A stretch of DNA of 64,000 nucleotides from Neolewinella aurantiaca (GCF_008014675.1 NZ_VOXD01000001.1:62001-126000); one strand, 5' to 3'. Counted from the stretch's first letter, positions 33,549 to 43,965 are shown. Numbers and translations are program-made. Notes: generated by a model from the sequence alone, not told the origin.

Positions 33549-36500
33549 ATGCGGTACTTATACCTCGTTTTTGGCCTGCTTTGCGGCGCATCCGCTTTCG
33601 CTCAGACCTCTAACTCAACCACCTTCATCCTTCCAGACGTTGAAGGCGACAATAATGCTGAAGTTTGTCTGCCGGTTACGGCAATCAACTTTTCATCCGG
33701 CGTAGAGTTCAGCTTTGCGCTGCAATGGACACCGCCTCAGGATGGTGGCGCGCTTACTTTCAACCGTGTCGACCTTAGCAACAGTGCACTGCCCAATCTG
33801 GATATGGATGATTTCAACCTGACCGACTATGTTGCCGCCGGTTTAATCACGGTTCAGTGGGGTAACTACGAAAACGGTGAGAGTTGTGAAGATCGTGATG
33901 GTACAGTAACGCTTGATGATGGAGAAATTCTTTTCGAAGTATGTTTCCAGGTTTCCGGAGCTATTGCCACCAATCACCCCGTTGAGTTCTTTAACCTGCC
34001 CGACGACCCCTTTACCGCCGAAGATGAATCGGTAGATATCATTTTCAACAAACCACCACAGTGTAACACCGGAAACGATGCTTTTCCTGGTAACAGCGGC
34101 GGTTCGGTAACCGTGGGCGTTAAGCCTTTTAAAGTAACAGTTGAAGAACCAGACGGAATCTTCCTTCCCGGAGATGTGGTTTGTATGGATGTAGTAACTG
34201 AGTCTGGCTTTGAAAATATCAAAGCTTTTCAGGTCGGTCTGAACTTCGACAGTACTATTCTTCGCTCGGTCTCAGTGGACGTTAATACCAGTTTGCCGCA
34301 GCACAGCAACTCTACTTACCAATTGTACGAAGGAACCAGTGTGTTTGGGGTTTGGGCTCCTTTCGGTGTCGCAGCACAGAATCTTCCAGAGGGTACGACT
34401 TTATTCACAGCCTGTTTCGAAGTAATCGGAGAGTGTGCTGAGAGAACGGACGTAATTGTCGATGACGTTGAGATCATAAACCCATCTACCGGAGGAACTT
34501 TCCGTGCTTTTCTGGAAGCGACCTCTGAGGCGAACCCTAACGATGTAGTTATTCCCGTAATCGGTGATGGATTTCGCTTCATCATCGATAACTGTAACCC
34601 TGACGGGTTCGATGTCGTTGTGGACTGCCCTGACGTTGAAGTAAACTTTGGCGATACTGAGGTATGTGTATTGTTCAGAGCCGGCGATGATTTCAGCCGG
34701 ATGACAGATATTGACTACCTCATCAACTGGGATCCGACCGTACTTGAATTTGACCGCGTTGACCAGCGGAACCCAACAATGAATATTGATGCCGGCAACA
34801 ACGGAGACTTTGAATACGACCGTACCGGAGACGGAGTACTTGGCTTCGACTGGTCTGCCAACGGCAGCTCTTTCGTAAACCTGAACGAGGGAGACGTTAC
34901 TTTCGCGGTATGTTTCAACGCCATTGGTTTTGGAGGGACGAGCCCGATTGTAATCTCTGACTGGCGCAACGAAATTGAGTCTCGTGACGGTTTTTTCGAC
35001 GGTCTTAATCCTACCAACTGTGCAGTTACCGTACAGCAACCGGACGGTGTGGCTGTCTCGTTTGAAGACGAGGGCTTCACCAGCACCGCTGATAACTGTA
35101 CGGACATTACCGTCACCGGGTTTTCGGAAGTTACGGGCTTCACCCTTTACGTTTTCGCTCCTGATGGTACACTCGATTACCGTAGCTTCACTTCTGTTAT
35201 TCCTGGCGTAACCGCAGTAGAAATATCTCCTGGCCTGTTGCAGCTTACATACCCTGCCGGAAGTCCTGAAATCACTATTCCGGACGGAGGGGTTCTCGGT
35301 ACCACTTGTTACCGTGCTCAGGAAACGGCTGCTCCCGGAGATTGTACAGAATTCGGTCTTGCAGACCCTACCTTCATCGGAAGTATGGTCTTCACTACCG
35401 AGAGTGGCACCAACTCCGTAGAGGTGGAAGCGTTCAACGCCGAGGCGTGTGTGCTCTTTCCCAATGGATTCGGTCTCATCGTCGGTGATGCAGAAGGAGT
35501 AATCAACGATGAGCTCTGTGTGCCGGTAAGCGTCACCCGTTTTACGGACGTAACGCGCGTTGCCGCAGCCTTTGAGTTCGACCAGATGGCACTGAGTTAC
35601 GAATCTGTAACTCTTAACGGTAACTGGCCAGGACTTACTATTACGGATTTTGAAATATCCAATGCGGGCCTGGGGGTAATCAATCTCAACTGGTCCTCTC
35701 CCACGCCAGTCGGCGAATTTATCGCCGACCTCGATACCGTTCAGGTCTTCGAAATCTGCTTCACCACCGGCGCCGAGGATGGCTGTACCGAAGTAGAACC
35801 AGTTGACGGTTCGGTTCCTGCGGTTGTAACGGCTGCCGGAGAAGGTTCCATCATCTACCGCACCGGAGAAGTATGCCTCATGGATCGCCTGGAACTTATC
35901 AGCATCACTGCTGTCGACGCGAGCTGTGCTGGCGAAGATGACGGTATGATTATTTACGAGGTAGCTCCTCGACCAAACAACGAAGACATTACTATCCGAA
36001 CGGATAACCCTGTACGTTTCAGCAGCGACGGGACCGTGGGAGGCCTCCTGCCCGGTGTAACGAACTATGTTCTTTACAACGCAAGCGGGTCGGTCCGGCT
36101 GGAAGGCTCCATCACAATTGGAGTTAACCCAGACAATGCCGCTGTTGCTGATGCGGGCGATGACGGACAGCTGTCTTGTGGTGAAAACCCATCTGCCCTG
36201 ATCAATGGCCGCAACATCATTGGCGAAACGTATTCCCTCTTTATTGTCAATTCCGATGGAGTGAGCACCCGCTTTGTCTCTGACGGAGATGTAAACGGTG
36301 GCAGCTTTGTAACCCTGGTCAACGACCCGGGAACTTACATCGTGGAAGTAACCAGCGAAGCCGGATGTACGGACCGCGACACTGTAATCATCGCTCCGGC
36401 CAGCAACCCGATTGCTGACGCCAACGACGATGGCGATGTAGCCATCAACTGTGAACCGGGAGGCACAATGCTGACCTGTGATGGTTCCAGTGAAGGCAAC

Positions 36501-39500
36501 AATGTTACCTACCTGTGGGAAAGGGTTACTATCATGGGAGAAGTGATCGCAGCCGTGGGTAACACCTGTACCGTCAACGTTACCGACCCCGGTCGTTACC
36601 GCCTAACCGTTACATTCGCTGACCTGGGCTGTTCTGAAACCGATATGGTAATCGTGAGCGACGAAAATGACCTGCCGAACAGTACGCTGTCTGGCCAGGA
36701 GCAACTTAATTGTGACGGCAGCCCAGCGGTACTTTCCGTAGGCCCCGCCGAAGAGAATGTTGTCTACACCTGGACACAGCTTGGGTCCAATGCCCCGATT
36801 TCGGCTGGCCCAACTTACACGACCGATCAGTTGGGCACTTACGTTGTCCTCCTTCAGGATACCACAACCGCATGTACCGTAAGTGACACCGTTGAGGTAA
36901 TTCCGAGTGTAGGTGTGCCGTCAGTAACCTTCCCCGCCGATCAGACGATCAGCTGTAATCCTGATACCACCGTGCTGCAGGCTTCGTATACCAATACCGT
37001 CGATGGCAGCACGCGCTACGCATGGTCTTCTGATGATGGCGGACGCGTAGTAATTACGGACCTCAGTCTCCCGAACCCCCGTATCACCAGAGCGGGTACC
37101 TACAAAGTGGTGATCTCTAACGGAGCATGTCGTGACAGCGCTACCGTTACGGTAGGCGAGCCAGCCTTGCCAAGGGTAAGAGCGGGCGACGACGATACAC
37201 TGCTTTGTACCGAAGATTATCAGCTGACTGGTGATGCGATGAGCCTCTCTGGTAACTCCGTCAGCTACCAGTGGTTTTCCGAAGGCGTTCCCGTACCGAT
37301 GGGCTCAGCGGCTTCGGTTGTCGTTAACCAACCGGGTACTTACGTCCTCGAGGCTACCGATGAAGTGACCGGTTGTGTCGGGATGGATTCAGTAGTATTG
37401 CTGGCCCCAACCGGATTCCCGGAATACACGCTTGCGGATACCATCGGTGGCCTGGGCTGTGACCCAACCACGGTGACCCTCCGAATCCAGGGTGAATCCG
37501 TTGCCGGGTATGACCTTGTCTGGACTGACCCACTTGGCGTTGAGATCGGAACCACCAGCACCGTTTCAACCGGTGAGCCAGGAACCCACTTCATCTCTGT
37601 TACCAATCCTGCATCTGGCTGTTCGGTCGTGGATTCAGTGATCGTGATCGACGATGGGACGGATACTCCCTTTGTTTCTTTCCGTCAGAATACGCTCGAC
37701 ATTACGTGTGAATCCGGTCGCGCCATCATTGATGCTTCAGGATCTTCTCAGGGAAGTAACATAGAGTATATCTGGAGCAATGTTACCGATGGAGAAGAGC
37801 CCGCAACACAAAACAACGATACCCTCAGGGTAGGAACTGCCGGTACTTACCGTCTTACCGTTGTGAATCTGGTAAGCCAGTGTAGCAGCTCCCGCGACGT
37901 AGTGGTTACTGACTCAAGGGTATTCCCTGAAGTAGAAGCCGTTGAGGGCATGACTCTGGACTGCGATCTGCGCATGACTACTATCGGAATCAACATTCTT
38001 GATCAACCGAACGATTACACCATTCAATGGACTGGCGGTAACCCGGATGTGGTTCTGCCACGCGATACAAACCGTATCGTTATTACCGAAGGTGGAACCT
38101 ACAACGCGGTGGTTATTAATCCTACCACCAGTTGTGTTACTATCGTTCCTATTCAGGTAGAAGACCTGATCGACAGCATAGCGACGCTTTCCATTATGGA
38201 ACCCGACAGCTTTGACTGTAACAACACGACCATCACGATCGATGCTTCAGAGACCGAACTCAACAATGCTGACCCTTCAGGCATCGTATGGTCCAGTTTC
38301 GATGGCAACAACATCACACCGGCCAGTGGCTCTCTGATCGTTTCAGTAGATGGCCCCGGAGACTATGAGCTTGCCGTTACCGACATCTCTGGTTGTACCA
38401 TTCGCGACACCGTTACCGTAGTGGCCGCCAATGATACACCGTTCGCTCAGGCGGGAGAACCGCAGGAAATCGAATGTGGTGAAATGCTTCAGCTCGACGG
38501 ATCAGGAAGTACTCCTGACCCGGTACCCGGTATTCTTTACGAATGGACTGCGAGCAACGGTGGTAACATTCTTGAGGGAGGAGAAAACAGCGTAATGCCT
38601 TTCGTCGATGCTCCGGGAACTTATACCCTTGTGGTTTCCAATCTGAATAATGGCTGTGCTGACACTTCCGTAACAACAGTTACCCTAAGCACACAAACCG
38701 CTGCTGATGCCGGAAACGACCGTACATCCTGTGATCCTACCGTAGTAGTAACCGGTAACCTTCCCGGAGGTACAACGGGTGAATGGACTGCGTTCAACGA
38801 TGAGAACTCCACTTGGTCGGCAGAGGGAGATATGGCTACCGTAACTGAAATAGGCGACGGACTCTCGCTGGTATGGACGCTGTCTGCCGGACTAGGTTGT
38901 GAAAACTATAGCGCTGATACAGTTTTTGTCGGCCCCGAAGAAACGCCCGTTGCCAACGACGATGTGCTTACCCTCGGTGGAGACGATAATATTGGCACTA
39001 TAGACCTCAAAGACAACGATCAACGTACCGGTACGGTAACCATCAACCTGCTTAACGAGCCGGCCTTTGGGGAAGTATTGTCTAACCTTAACGGTGAAAT
39101 TACTTTCGAGGCTCCGATCGGTTTCAACGGTGAAACCACCATCGACTACGAGATTTGCAGTACCATTTGTGATAACCTGTGTTCTCAGGCTACGCTCACG
39201 ATTTTCAGTGATGCAGACGGTACCGAGCCAACGGTTTACAATGCGATCACTCCTAACGGAGACGGAATGAACGAACAGTTCATCTTCACCAAGTTGCAAC
39301 GTAACCCTGAGGACTTTCCGGATAACGAACTTATCATCTTTAACCGATGGGGAGATATCATCTACGAAGCCAAGCCTTACAACAACGATTGGACCGGCGA
39401 GAACAATAGTGGTGGCATGGTGCCCGAGGGAACTTACTACTACATCCTGCGTCTCAACGTTGGTGAAGGAGACATCATTCGCGGTGATGTTACCGTGATC

Positions 39501-39506
39501 CGGTAG
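33549..39506 (+). CDS. Giant adhesin with cohesin-like and Ig-like repeats, CHU_C tail
   Basis: This 1985-residue secreted protein has several parts. The signal peptide ends in SAFAQ. About five cohesin-like beta units run from residue 25 to about 780 (for example VCLPVTAINFSSGVEFSFAL, later VCVPVSVTRF-like). A SprB-like unit (ITAVDASCAGEDDGMI) follows, then about eleven Ig/PKD-like repeats starting with a DAG-like segment and one early cysteine (AGDDGQLSC, AGDDDTLLC, AGEPQEIEC). A Big_9/cadherin-like unit (ANDDVLTLGG) precedes the gliding-motility C-terminal domain (YNAITPNGDGMNEQF, FNRWGDIIYE, VPEGTYYYILRL). The tail targets it to type IX secretion, type B. It pairs with the upstream PorP/SprF. 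Confidence 0.9.
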   Translation: MRYLYLVFGLLCGASAFAQTSNSTTFILPDVEGDNNAEVCLPVTAINFSSGVEFSFALQWTPPQDGGALTFNRVDLSNSALPNLDMDDFNLTDYVAAGLITVQWGNYENGESCEDRDGTVTLDDGEILFEVCFQVSGAIATNHPVEFFNLPDDPFTAEDESVDIIFNKPPQCNTGNDAFPGNSGGSVTVGVKPFKVTVEEPDGIFLPGDVVCMDVVTESGFENIKAFQVGLNFDSTILRSVSVDVNTSLPQHSNSTYQLYEGTSVFGVWAPFGVAAQNLPEGTTLFTACFEVIGECAERTDVIVDDVEIINPSTGGTFRAFLEATSEANPNDVVIPVIGDGFRFIIDNCNPDGFDVVVDCPDVEVNFGDTEVCVLFRAGDDFSRMTDIDYLINWDPTVLEFDRVDQRNPTMNIDAGNNGDFEYDRTGDGVLGFDWSANGSSFVNLNEGDVTFAVCFNAIGFGGTSPIVISDWRNEIESRDGFFDGLNPTNCAVTVQQPDGVAVSFEDEGFTSTADNCTDITVTGFSEVTGFTLYVFAPDGTLDYRSFTSVIPGVTAVEISPGLLQLTYPAGSPEITIPDGGVLGTTCYRAQETAAPGDCTEFGLADPTFIGSMVFTTESGTNSVEVEAFNAEACVLFPNGFGLIVGDAEGVINDELCVPVSVTRFTDVTRVAAAFEFDQMALSYESVTLNGNWPGLTITDFEISNAGLGVINLNWSSPTPVGEFIADLDTVQVFEICFTTGAEDGCTEVEPVDGSVPAVVTAAGEGSIIYRTGEVCLMDRLELISITAVDASCAGEDDGMIIYEVAPRPNNEDITIRTDNPVRFSSDGTVGGLLPGVTNYVLYNASGSVRLEGSITIGVNPDNAAVADAGDDGQLSCGENPSALINGRNIIGETYSLFIVNSDGVSTRFVSDGDVNGGSFVTLVNDPGTYIVEVTSEAGCTDRDTVIIAPASNPIADANDDGDVAINCEPGGTMLTCDGSSEGNNVTYLWERVTIMGEVIAAVGNTCTVNVTDPGRYRLTVTFADLGCSETDMVIVSDENDLPNSTLSGQEQLNCDGSPAVLSVGPAEENVVYTWTQLGSNAPISAGPTYTTDQLGTYVVLLQDTTTACTVSDTVEVIPSVGVPSVTFPADQTISCNPDTTVLQASYTNTVDGSTRYAWSSDDGGRVVITDLSLPNPRITRAGTYKVVISNGACRDSATVTVGEPALPRVRAGDDDTLLCTEDYQLTGDAMSLSGNSVSYQWFSEGVPVPMGSAASVVVNQPGTYVLEATDEVTGCVGMDSVVLLAPTGFPEYTLADTIGGLGCDPTTVTLRIQGESVAGYDLVWTDPLGVEIGTTSTVSTGEPGTHFISVTNPASGCSVVDSVIVIDDGTDTPFVSFRQNTLDITCESGRAIIDASGSSQGSNIEYIWSNVTDGEEPATQNNDTLRVGTAGTYRLTVVNLVSQCSSSRDVVVTDSRVFPEVEAVEGMTLDCDLRMTTIGINILDQPNDYTIQWTGGNPDVVLPRDTNRIVITEGGTYNAVVINPTTSCVTIVPIQVEDLIDSIATLSIMEPDSFDCNNTTITIDASETELNNADPSGIVWSSFDGNNITPASGSLIVSVDGPGDYELAVTDISGCTIRDTVTVVAANDTPFAQAGEPQEIECGEMLQLDGSGSTPDPVPGILYEWTASNGGNILEGGENSVMPFVDAPGTYTLVVSNLNNGCADTSVTTVTLSTQTAADAGNDRTSCDPTVVVTGNLPGGTTGEWTAFNDENSTWSAEGDMATVTEIGDGLSLVWTLSAGLGCENYSADTVFVGPEETPVANDDVLTLGGDDNIGTIDLKDNDQRTGTVTINLLNEPAFGEVLSNLNGEITFEAPIGFNGETTIDYEICSTICDNLCSQATLTIFSDADGTEPTVYNAITPNGDGMNEQFIFTKLQRNPEDFPDNELIIFNRWGDIIYEAKPYNNDWTGENNSGGMVPEGTYYYILRLNVGEGDIIRGDVTVIR

Positions 39507-39527
39507 CAAAAAGGATGCCCGGTATTA

Positions 39528-39590
39528 AGACCGTTAGCAGTCAGGAGAAGGCATTTTGCCGGTATTCTGACCGCTAACGGTCTTTTTTTG
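39528..39590. terminator. Intrinsic terminator of the porP-adhesin unit
   Basis: A 17-bp stem (AGACCGTTAGCAGTCAG/CTGACCGCTAACGGTCT, one mismatch) has a 22-nt loop and is followed by TTTTTTTG. Confidence 0.88.
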
Positions 39591-39628
39591 CTCGGTAGCA
39601 GGTGCAAAGTAAGGACGGGGGTAACGGG

Positions 39629-40330
39629 TCAGTTTCCCCAGCAGCCCGATAGTTCGCGTGCGTGCATCAGTATGCGTTCCCGTTCAGTCGACCCGGGGGC
39701 AATGTCGAGTTCAATACCATGTTTTGCTGAATAGGTGTGCCGCAGGTAGGTAAGCATCGTTTCCGTCGGGAGATTGCCCTCCTCCCATTCGTACCGGAGC
39801 CAGGGGATATGTTCGCAGCGCTTGCCGAAGTCCGGCTCTGTATCCAGAATCAGCATAACCGTAGGTCTTGTATCTCTGAAGGTGATGTCTTCGCCGTATC
39901 GACTTGCCAGGTGGGCGACGATAGAATCGCGCACGGCACTGTCCCGCAGCAAGTCTGTCGTCATCCTCTTATTGGCTTCTTCCGTCATCAGTTTTACCAA
40001 TTCGGCCTGGGCGAGTTTTCGCCTTGCGGTGGCATCCGCCGAAGGGACGGGGAAGCCGTACAGGTCGAGGTAGTTGTCTACTGCCATACGTAAGCGGGCA
40101 TTGCAGCTGAGCGTACTGTCCCGCAGTGCGAGGTGTTCGGCCGATTCCCAGCCGTGGGCAAGTATCACCGGCCCGGACCGCTGCACCAGTTCCTGGTGCA
40201 TTTCCCGGATGGTATCGAAAAAGGCAGCGTGGTCTCCGGGCGTTTTTAGCATGGTGGGGTTCGGGGTTTGAGCCTGCACGAAGTGACCAACGGAACAGGA
40301 GAGGACGAAAAGCAAGGTAAATCGGAGCAT
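39629..40330 (-). CDS. Secreted protein of unknown function
   Basis: This 233-residue protein has a signal peptide (MLRFTLLFVLSCSVGHFVQA). The mature protein is helical and charged, with three cysteines (SCNARLR, KRCEHIPW, SGCWGN). It has neither a lipobox nor a type IX sorting tail. The segment PTVMLILDTEPDFGKRC looks like a beta strand plus acidic loop but I recognise no family. It converges with the adhesin gene, sharing the terminator region, and is followed upstream by fabI on the same strand after a separate terminator. Confidence 0.68.
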   Translation of the reverse strand: MLRFTLLFVLSCSVGHFVQAQTPNPTMLKTPGDHAAFFDTIREMHQELVQRSGPVILAHGWESAEHLALRDSTLSCNARLRMAVDNYLDLYGFPVPSADATARRKLAQAELVKLMTEEANKRMTTDLLRDSAVRDSIVAHLASRYGEDITFRDTRPTVMLILDTEPDFGKRCEHIPWLRYEWEEGNLPTETMLTYLRHTYSAKHGIELDIAPGSTERERILMHARELSGCWGN

Positions 40331-40495
40331 GAGGTTTCAGTACTTGGTGCTTTTTGGAACGGTCTGTCGGGGAACAGAAGTACGTCGGTAAATTCCGGAG
40401 GCGGCATTATTTTGGCCGGAGAGCGCGGCCGTGGAAACCTTCCCTGCACCTGCTGCCGAGCCTCATGGTCTTGCCGATCGTCCGAAGGGGCACGC

Positions 40496-40527
40496 AAAAA
40501 GGGTCAGCTAGCAATGCTAACTGACCC
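40496..40527 (-). terminator. Intrinsic terminator of fabI
   Basis: On the minus strand, a 12-bp stem (GGGTCAGTTAGC/GCTAGCTGACCC, one G-T pair) has a 3-nt loop and is followed by TTTTT (the A run at 40496-40500 on the plus strand). Confidence 0.85.
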
Positions 40528-40556
40528 TTCCGGAATACGCTGAACCAGCGAATGGT

Positions 40557-41357
40557 TTACTCGAGGAGTTTCGGGTTCATACCCATGTTGGAGAAGCCTC
40601 CGTCGTGGTAAAGGTTCTGCATCGTTACGTAGCGGGTGAGGTCGCTGAACATAGTAGCGCAGAAGTTGGCACAGTCTTCAGCCGGAGCGTTGCCCAGGGG
40701 GCTCATGTTGTCGCCGTAGCCGAAAAACTCGGTGAAGCCGGGGATGCCCTTGCCCGCCGTGGTCATTGTTGGTGACTGGCTGACGGTATTCACGCGAACG
40801 TGGTTCTTCTCGCCAAAGTGGTAACCGAAGCTACGTGCGAAGCTTTCGAGGAGCGCCTTACTTTCGGCCATCTCTCCGTAATCGGGGAAGACGCGTTGAG
40901 CGGCGATGTAGGAGAGGCCCAGAATACTGCCCCATTCGGCCATATGATCACCTTTATAAAGCACCTGACACATCTTATGGAAGCTAATCGCACTAATGTC
41001 GAAGGTCTTCTGCATCCAGTCGTGGTTGAGGTTGGTGTAGTCCTTCTTTTTACGGACGTTGACGCTCATGCCGATGGCATGAAGAACGAAGTCGATCTTA
41101 CCTCCCAGGATTTCCTCCGATTTGGTGAAGAGGTTTTCCAGATCTTCGATGCTGGTTGCATCGGCGGGGATCACCTCTGCTCCGATACCGGCAGCGAGTT
41201 CCTGTAGTGCGCCCATGCGCAGGGCTACCGGGGCGTTGGTGAGCGTAAATTTCGCGCCCATCTGATGACAAACATCAGCAATTTTCCAGGCGAGAGACTG
41301 ATCGTCGAGCGCGCCGAAAATGACACCGCGTTTGCCGGCTAGTAGTTGGATGGCCAT
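40557..41357 (-). CDS. fabI: Enoyl-ACP reductase FabI
   Basis: This 266-residue NAD(P)H-dependent enzyme performs the last step of each fatty-acid elongation cycle. It starts MAIQLLAGKRGVIFGALDDQ and has the FabI cofactor site, IDFVLHAIGMS, and the catalytic Tyr-x6-Lys in YGEMAESK. PAEDCANFCATMFSD near the C-terminus is typical of the family. It is a monocistronic gene with its own -7 box upstream and terminator downstream. fabD is located elsewhere in the window. Confidence 0.95.
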   Translation of the reverse strand: MAIQLLAGKRGVIFGALDDQSLAWKIADVCHQMGAKFTLTNAPVALRMGALQELAAGIGAEVIPADATSIEDLENLFTKSEEILGGKIDFVLHAIGMSVNVRKKKDYTNLNHDWMQKTFDISAISFHKMCQVLYKGDHMAEWGSILGLSYIAAQRVFPDYGEMAESKALLESFARSFGYHFGEKNHVRVNTVSQSPTMTTAGKGIPGFTEFFGYGDNMSPLGNAPAEDCANFCATMFSDLTRYVTMQNLYHDGGFSNMGMNPKLLE

Positions 41358-41402
41358 TGGGTTGGTCTTTTAGTTTGTTAGTCTTTACTAAGATTTGAGC
41401 CG

Positions 41403-41411
41403 GCAAAGGTA
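41403..41411 (-). promoter_or_regulatory. -7 promoter box of fabI
   Basis: On the minus strand, TACCTTTGC fits TAnnTTTG and lies about 45 bp before the fabI start. Confidence 0.6.
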
Positions 41412-41540
41412 CGTTGGATCGCTGGTTCTTTGGCTTGTTGGCTTGTGCTCAAATGAACTACCTGTTTTGCGGGCCGCCGGTGGAAGAATATTCAGCATTC
41501 AGGCAGCACGATAGCGCCGCCCGAATGCTGAACACACAAT

Positions 41541-43190
41541 TTACCTCCAGGCTTTGTAAGCGTTGATGAGCCCGTTGGTGCTGGAGTCATGCGCCGCTAC
41601 TTTCGCATCATCTTTCAACTCGGGTAGGATTGCTTTAGCGAGTTGCTTACCCAGTTCCACGCCCCACTGATCGAAGCTGTAGATATTCCATACGATGCCC
41701 TGTACGAAAATTTTGTGCTCGTACATCGCGATCAGCTGACCGAGCACATAGGGCGTTATCTTGCGTACGAGGATGGAGTTGGTCGGGCGGTTTCCGTCAA
41801 ATACCTTGAAGGGTACGAGCTCGGCAATTTCCGCGTCGGATTTTCCGGCGGCCTTAAGCTCTTCGGTTACCTGGCGCGCGGTTTTACCGTTCATAAGGGC
41901 TTCCGTTTGAGCGAAGAAGTTACTCAGCAGGATGGAGTGATGGTCTCCGATCGGATTATGCGAGGACGCAGGTGCAATGAAGTCACACGGGATGAGTCGT
42001 GTTCCCTGGTGGATAAGCTGGTAAAAAGCGTGCTGGCCGTTGGTGCCGGGCTCACCCCAGATGATGGGACCGGTTTGGTAGTCAACGGGGTTCCCGTTGC
42101 GGTCTACGCTCTTTCCGTTAGATTCCATATTGCCCTGCTGGAAGTAAGCGGGGAAGCGGTGCAGGTACTGATCGTAAGGAAGTATGGCTTCGGTTTCTGC
42201 GCCGAAGAAGTTGGTGTACCATACGCCGATGAGGGCTAGTTTGGCAGGGATGTTTTCCTCAAGTGGTGCATGGCGGAAGTGCTCGTCCATGCTGTACATC
42301 CCGTCGAGGAGCTCAATGAAGTGATCGAAGCCGACAGTAAGGGCGATGCTCATGCCGATGGCACTGGATAGGGAGTAGCGTCCGCCGACCCAGTCCCAGA
42401 AGCCGAAGATGTTCTCTTCGGCGATCCCGAATTCTTTTACGCCTTCGATGTTGGTAGACAGTGCGGCAAAGTGCAGCGCGACGCTTTCTTCGCTTCCGCC
42501 GTGATCATAGAACCACTGGCGGGCACTACGGGCGTTGGTCATTGTTTCCTGGGTGGTGAAAGTCTTCGATGCCACAAGGAACAGCGTTGTTTCAGGGTCT
42601 ACCTTCTTGAGTACTTCGGCCAGGTGAGTACCATCGATGTTGGAAACGAAGTAAACCTCCCGACCCTCGATCCAGTAAGGTTTGAGGGCTTCGGTGACCA
42701 TCACCGGGCCGAGGTCCGAACCACCGATGCCGATGTTTACAACCTGCGTCAGTTCCTTCCCGCTGTAACCGGTCATCTTCCCGGAGTGAATTGCTTCGCA
42801 GAAATGCCGCATGCGCGTGAGCACATCGTGCACCTGAGGCATCACATCCTTACCGTCTACCATAATTTGCCCCTTACCCCGGTTACGAAGCGCAACGTGC
42901 AGTACCGAACGGCTCTCGGTGCCGTTGATCATTGCACCGGAGAACATCTTTTCGGTGGCTTCCTTTACGCCGCAGTCTTCGGCAAGACGGTAAAGGATGT
43001 CCAGTGTTTCCTGAGTGATAATGTTCTTGGAATAGTCGAGGAGGATGTCCTCGAAAGTCTGACTGTAATTCTTGAAACGCTCAGGATCCTGAGCGAAGAG
43101 GTCTTTTAAATGGCGCCCTTCCATTTCGTGAGCGTGCATTTCGAGTTCCTTCCAGGCGAGGGTAGAGGTGGGGTCTGTGTTTGGTAGCAT
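41541..43190 (-). CDS. pgi: Glucose-6-phosphate isomerase
   Basis: This 549-residue enzyme interconverts glucose-6-phosphate and fructose-6-phosphate. Signature segments are present: [33 protein letters not shown] with the catalytic Glu and His, and [13 protein letters not shown]. Length is that of the long bacterial Pgi. It supports glycolysis and links to xylA and pckA in this window. It is monocistronic. A copy of the dispersed 20-bp motif lies in the codons for the conserved IAPASSHN segment. The 830 bp beyond its start hold its promoter region and a separate plus-strand transcript. Confidence 0.96.
   Translation of the reverse strand: MLPNTDPTSTLAWKELEMHAHEMEGRHLKDLFAQDPERFKNYSQTFEDILLDYSKNIITQETLDILYRLAEDCGVKEATEKMFSGAMINGTESRSVLHVALRNRGKGQIMVDGKDVMPQVHDVLTRMRHFCEAIHSGKMTGYSGKELTQVVNIGIGGSDLGPVMVTEALKPYWIEGREVYFVSNIDGTHLAEVLKKVDPETTLFLVASKTFTTQETMTNARSARQWFYDHGGSEESVALHFAALSTNIEGVKEFGIAEENIFGFWDWVGGRYSLSSAIGMSIALTVGFDHFIELLDGMYSMDEHFRHAPLEENIPAKLALIGVWYTNFFGAETEAILPYDQYLHRFPAYFQQGNMESNGKSVDRNGNPVDYQTGPIIWGEPGTNGQHAFYQLIHQGTRLIPCDFIAPASSHNPIGDHHSILLSNFFAQTEALMNGKTARQVTEELKAAGKSDAEIAELVPFKVFDGNRPTNSILVRKITPYVLGQLIAMYEHKIFVQGIVWNIYSFDQWGVELGKQLAKAILPELKDDAKVAAHDSSTNGLINAYKAWR
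41959..41978 (-). repeat. Dispersed 20-bp motif inside pgi
   Basis: Three mismatches. It lies in a conserved coding segment (FIAPASSH). Confidence 0.6.
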
Positions 43191-43483
43191 TTTATTGGGT
43201 AATTTTTATTTGAAATGTGCTCTAATGGGTACAAGCAGGACCTGAAATTGTGCGGAGCAACGGTGTGTTTCGTGCAAAATGTTCCCGCTGCGGGCTTTTC
43301 AGGGTACGCCCGGACGATAGTCAGCCGGGAAGAATAGTACCGAAAATCAAGAAAAGGTAAAGATGTCGGATAGGAAAGAAACGGATAGCCTTTTTCGTCT
43401 AAAGTTTCAGACAAAAACCTGTCGTTTTCCGACTGTCCGCTAAAATATTCCGTACGGTGTTGTAAAATAGCAGTTTATGTCTG

Positions 43484-43491
43484 TATCTTGC
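43484..43491 (+). promoter_or_regulatory. -7-like box of putative ncRNA
   Basis: TATCTTGC resembles TAnnTTTG, with a TTG at 43460-43462 as possible -33 element (21-bp spacing). Confidence 0.45.
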
Positions 43492-43664
43492 AATTGCGTT
43501 AGAATTTAAGAATATACGGGCAAATCCATTTTTGTTTGCCACAGGTAATGTGTCAGGAAAACGTTGATCTCGTTAATGGAGAGTTCATAGAAGCTAAGCA
43601 AAGGCCAGACCTGCTTGCTGCAACGTCCTGATTCATATGCCTTCTCTCATGAGACCAGAGTAAC

Positions 43665-43705
43665 CTACTGAATTGCCCGCTGGCTGCCGGCGGGCAATTC
43701 AGTAG
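43665..43705 (+). repeat. 16-bp perfect inverted repeat
   Basis: CTACTGAATTGCCCGC pairs fully with GCGGGCAATTCAGTAG across a 9-nt loop. It forms the most stable internal hairpin of the putative RNA. Confidence 0.8.
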
Positions 43706-43792
43706 TGTTGTCAATACTACTGAAGAGTTTGTTTTTATTGTCAAATACTATGAATGACGATTTTTAGTTGTCCACGTATGAAATGCGTTAGA

Positions 43793-43824
43793 GGGGGGCC
43801 GAGCGACCGGCGCCCCCTTTTTTT
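43793..43824 (+). terminator. Intrinsic terminator of putative ncRNA
   Basis: A GGGGG/CCCCC based hairpin with a short GC-rich top is followed by seven T. Confidence 0.82.
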
Positions 43825-43957
43825 GTACAGTAATCTTTGTGATTTTGCGTATCTCCGAGCTCTTGCAGTACTTCATTATTGCGACTCGCTCCTGGCCGAT
43901 TTGTGAATTAGAGTATGATTGGGCAGGTAACAGACAACTGAGGGAAGATGTAAACGT

Positions 43958-43965
43958 TACTTTTG
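43958..43965 (+). promoter_or_regulatory. -7 promoter box of gldA
   Basis: TACTTTTG, followed by C, fits TAnnTTTG, about 55 bp before the gldA start. Confidence 0.6.

Larger units (their letters stand above)
43497..43825 (+). ncRNA. Putative structured non-coding RNA, about 330 nt
   Basis: Between pgi and gldA there is no convincing reading frame, but the region has a promoter-like box, several hairpins and a strong intrinsic terminator. Hairpins include GGCAAA/TTTGCC near 43519-43540; CAGGA-ACGTTG paired with CAACGT-CCTG (43556-43632), enclosing AAGC/GCTT; a 16-bp stem at 43665-43705; and the terminal GC-rich hairpin with TTTTTTT. The start is estimated from the -7-like box. It does not show the signature sequences of RNase P RNA, tmRNA or SRP RNA. 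It could be a stand-alone RNA or a terminated leader; gldA has its own promoter further down. Confidence 0.6.

Noticed and set aside
43553-43744. A 63-codon minus-strand frame in the pgi-gldA gap
   Set aside because: It lies over the paired regions of the putative RNA and reads as low-quality peptide without a promoter.
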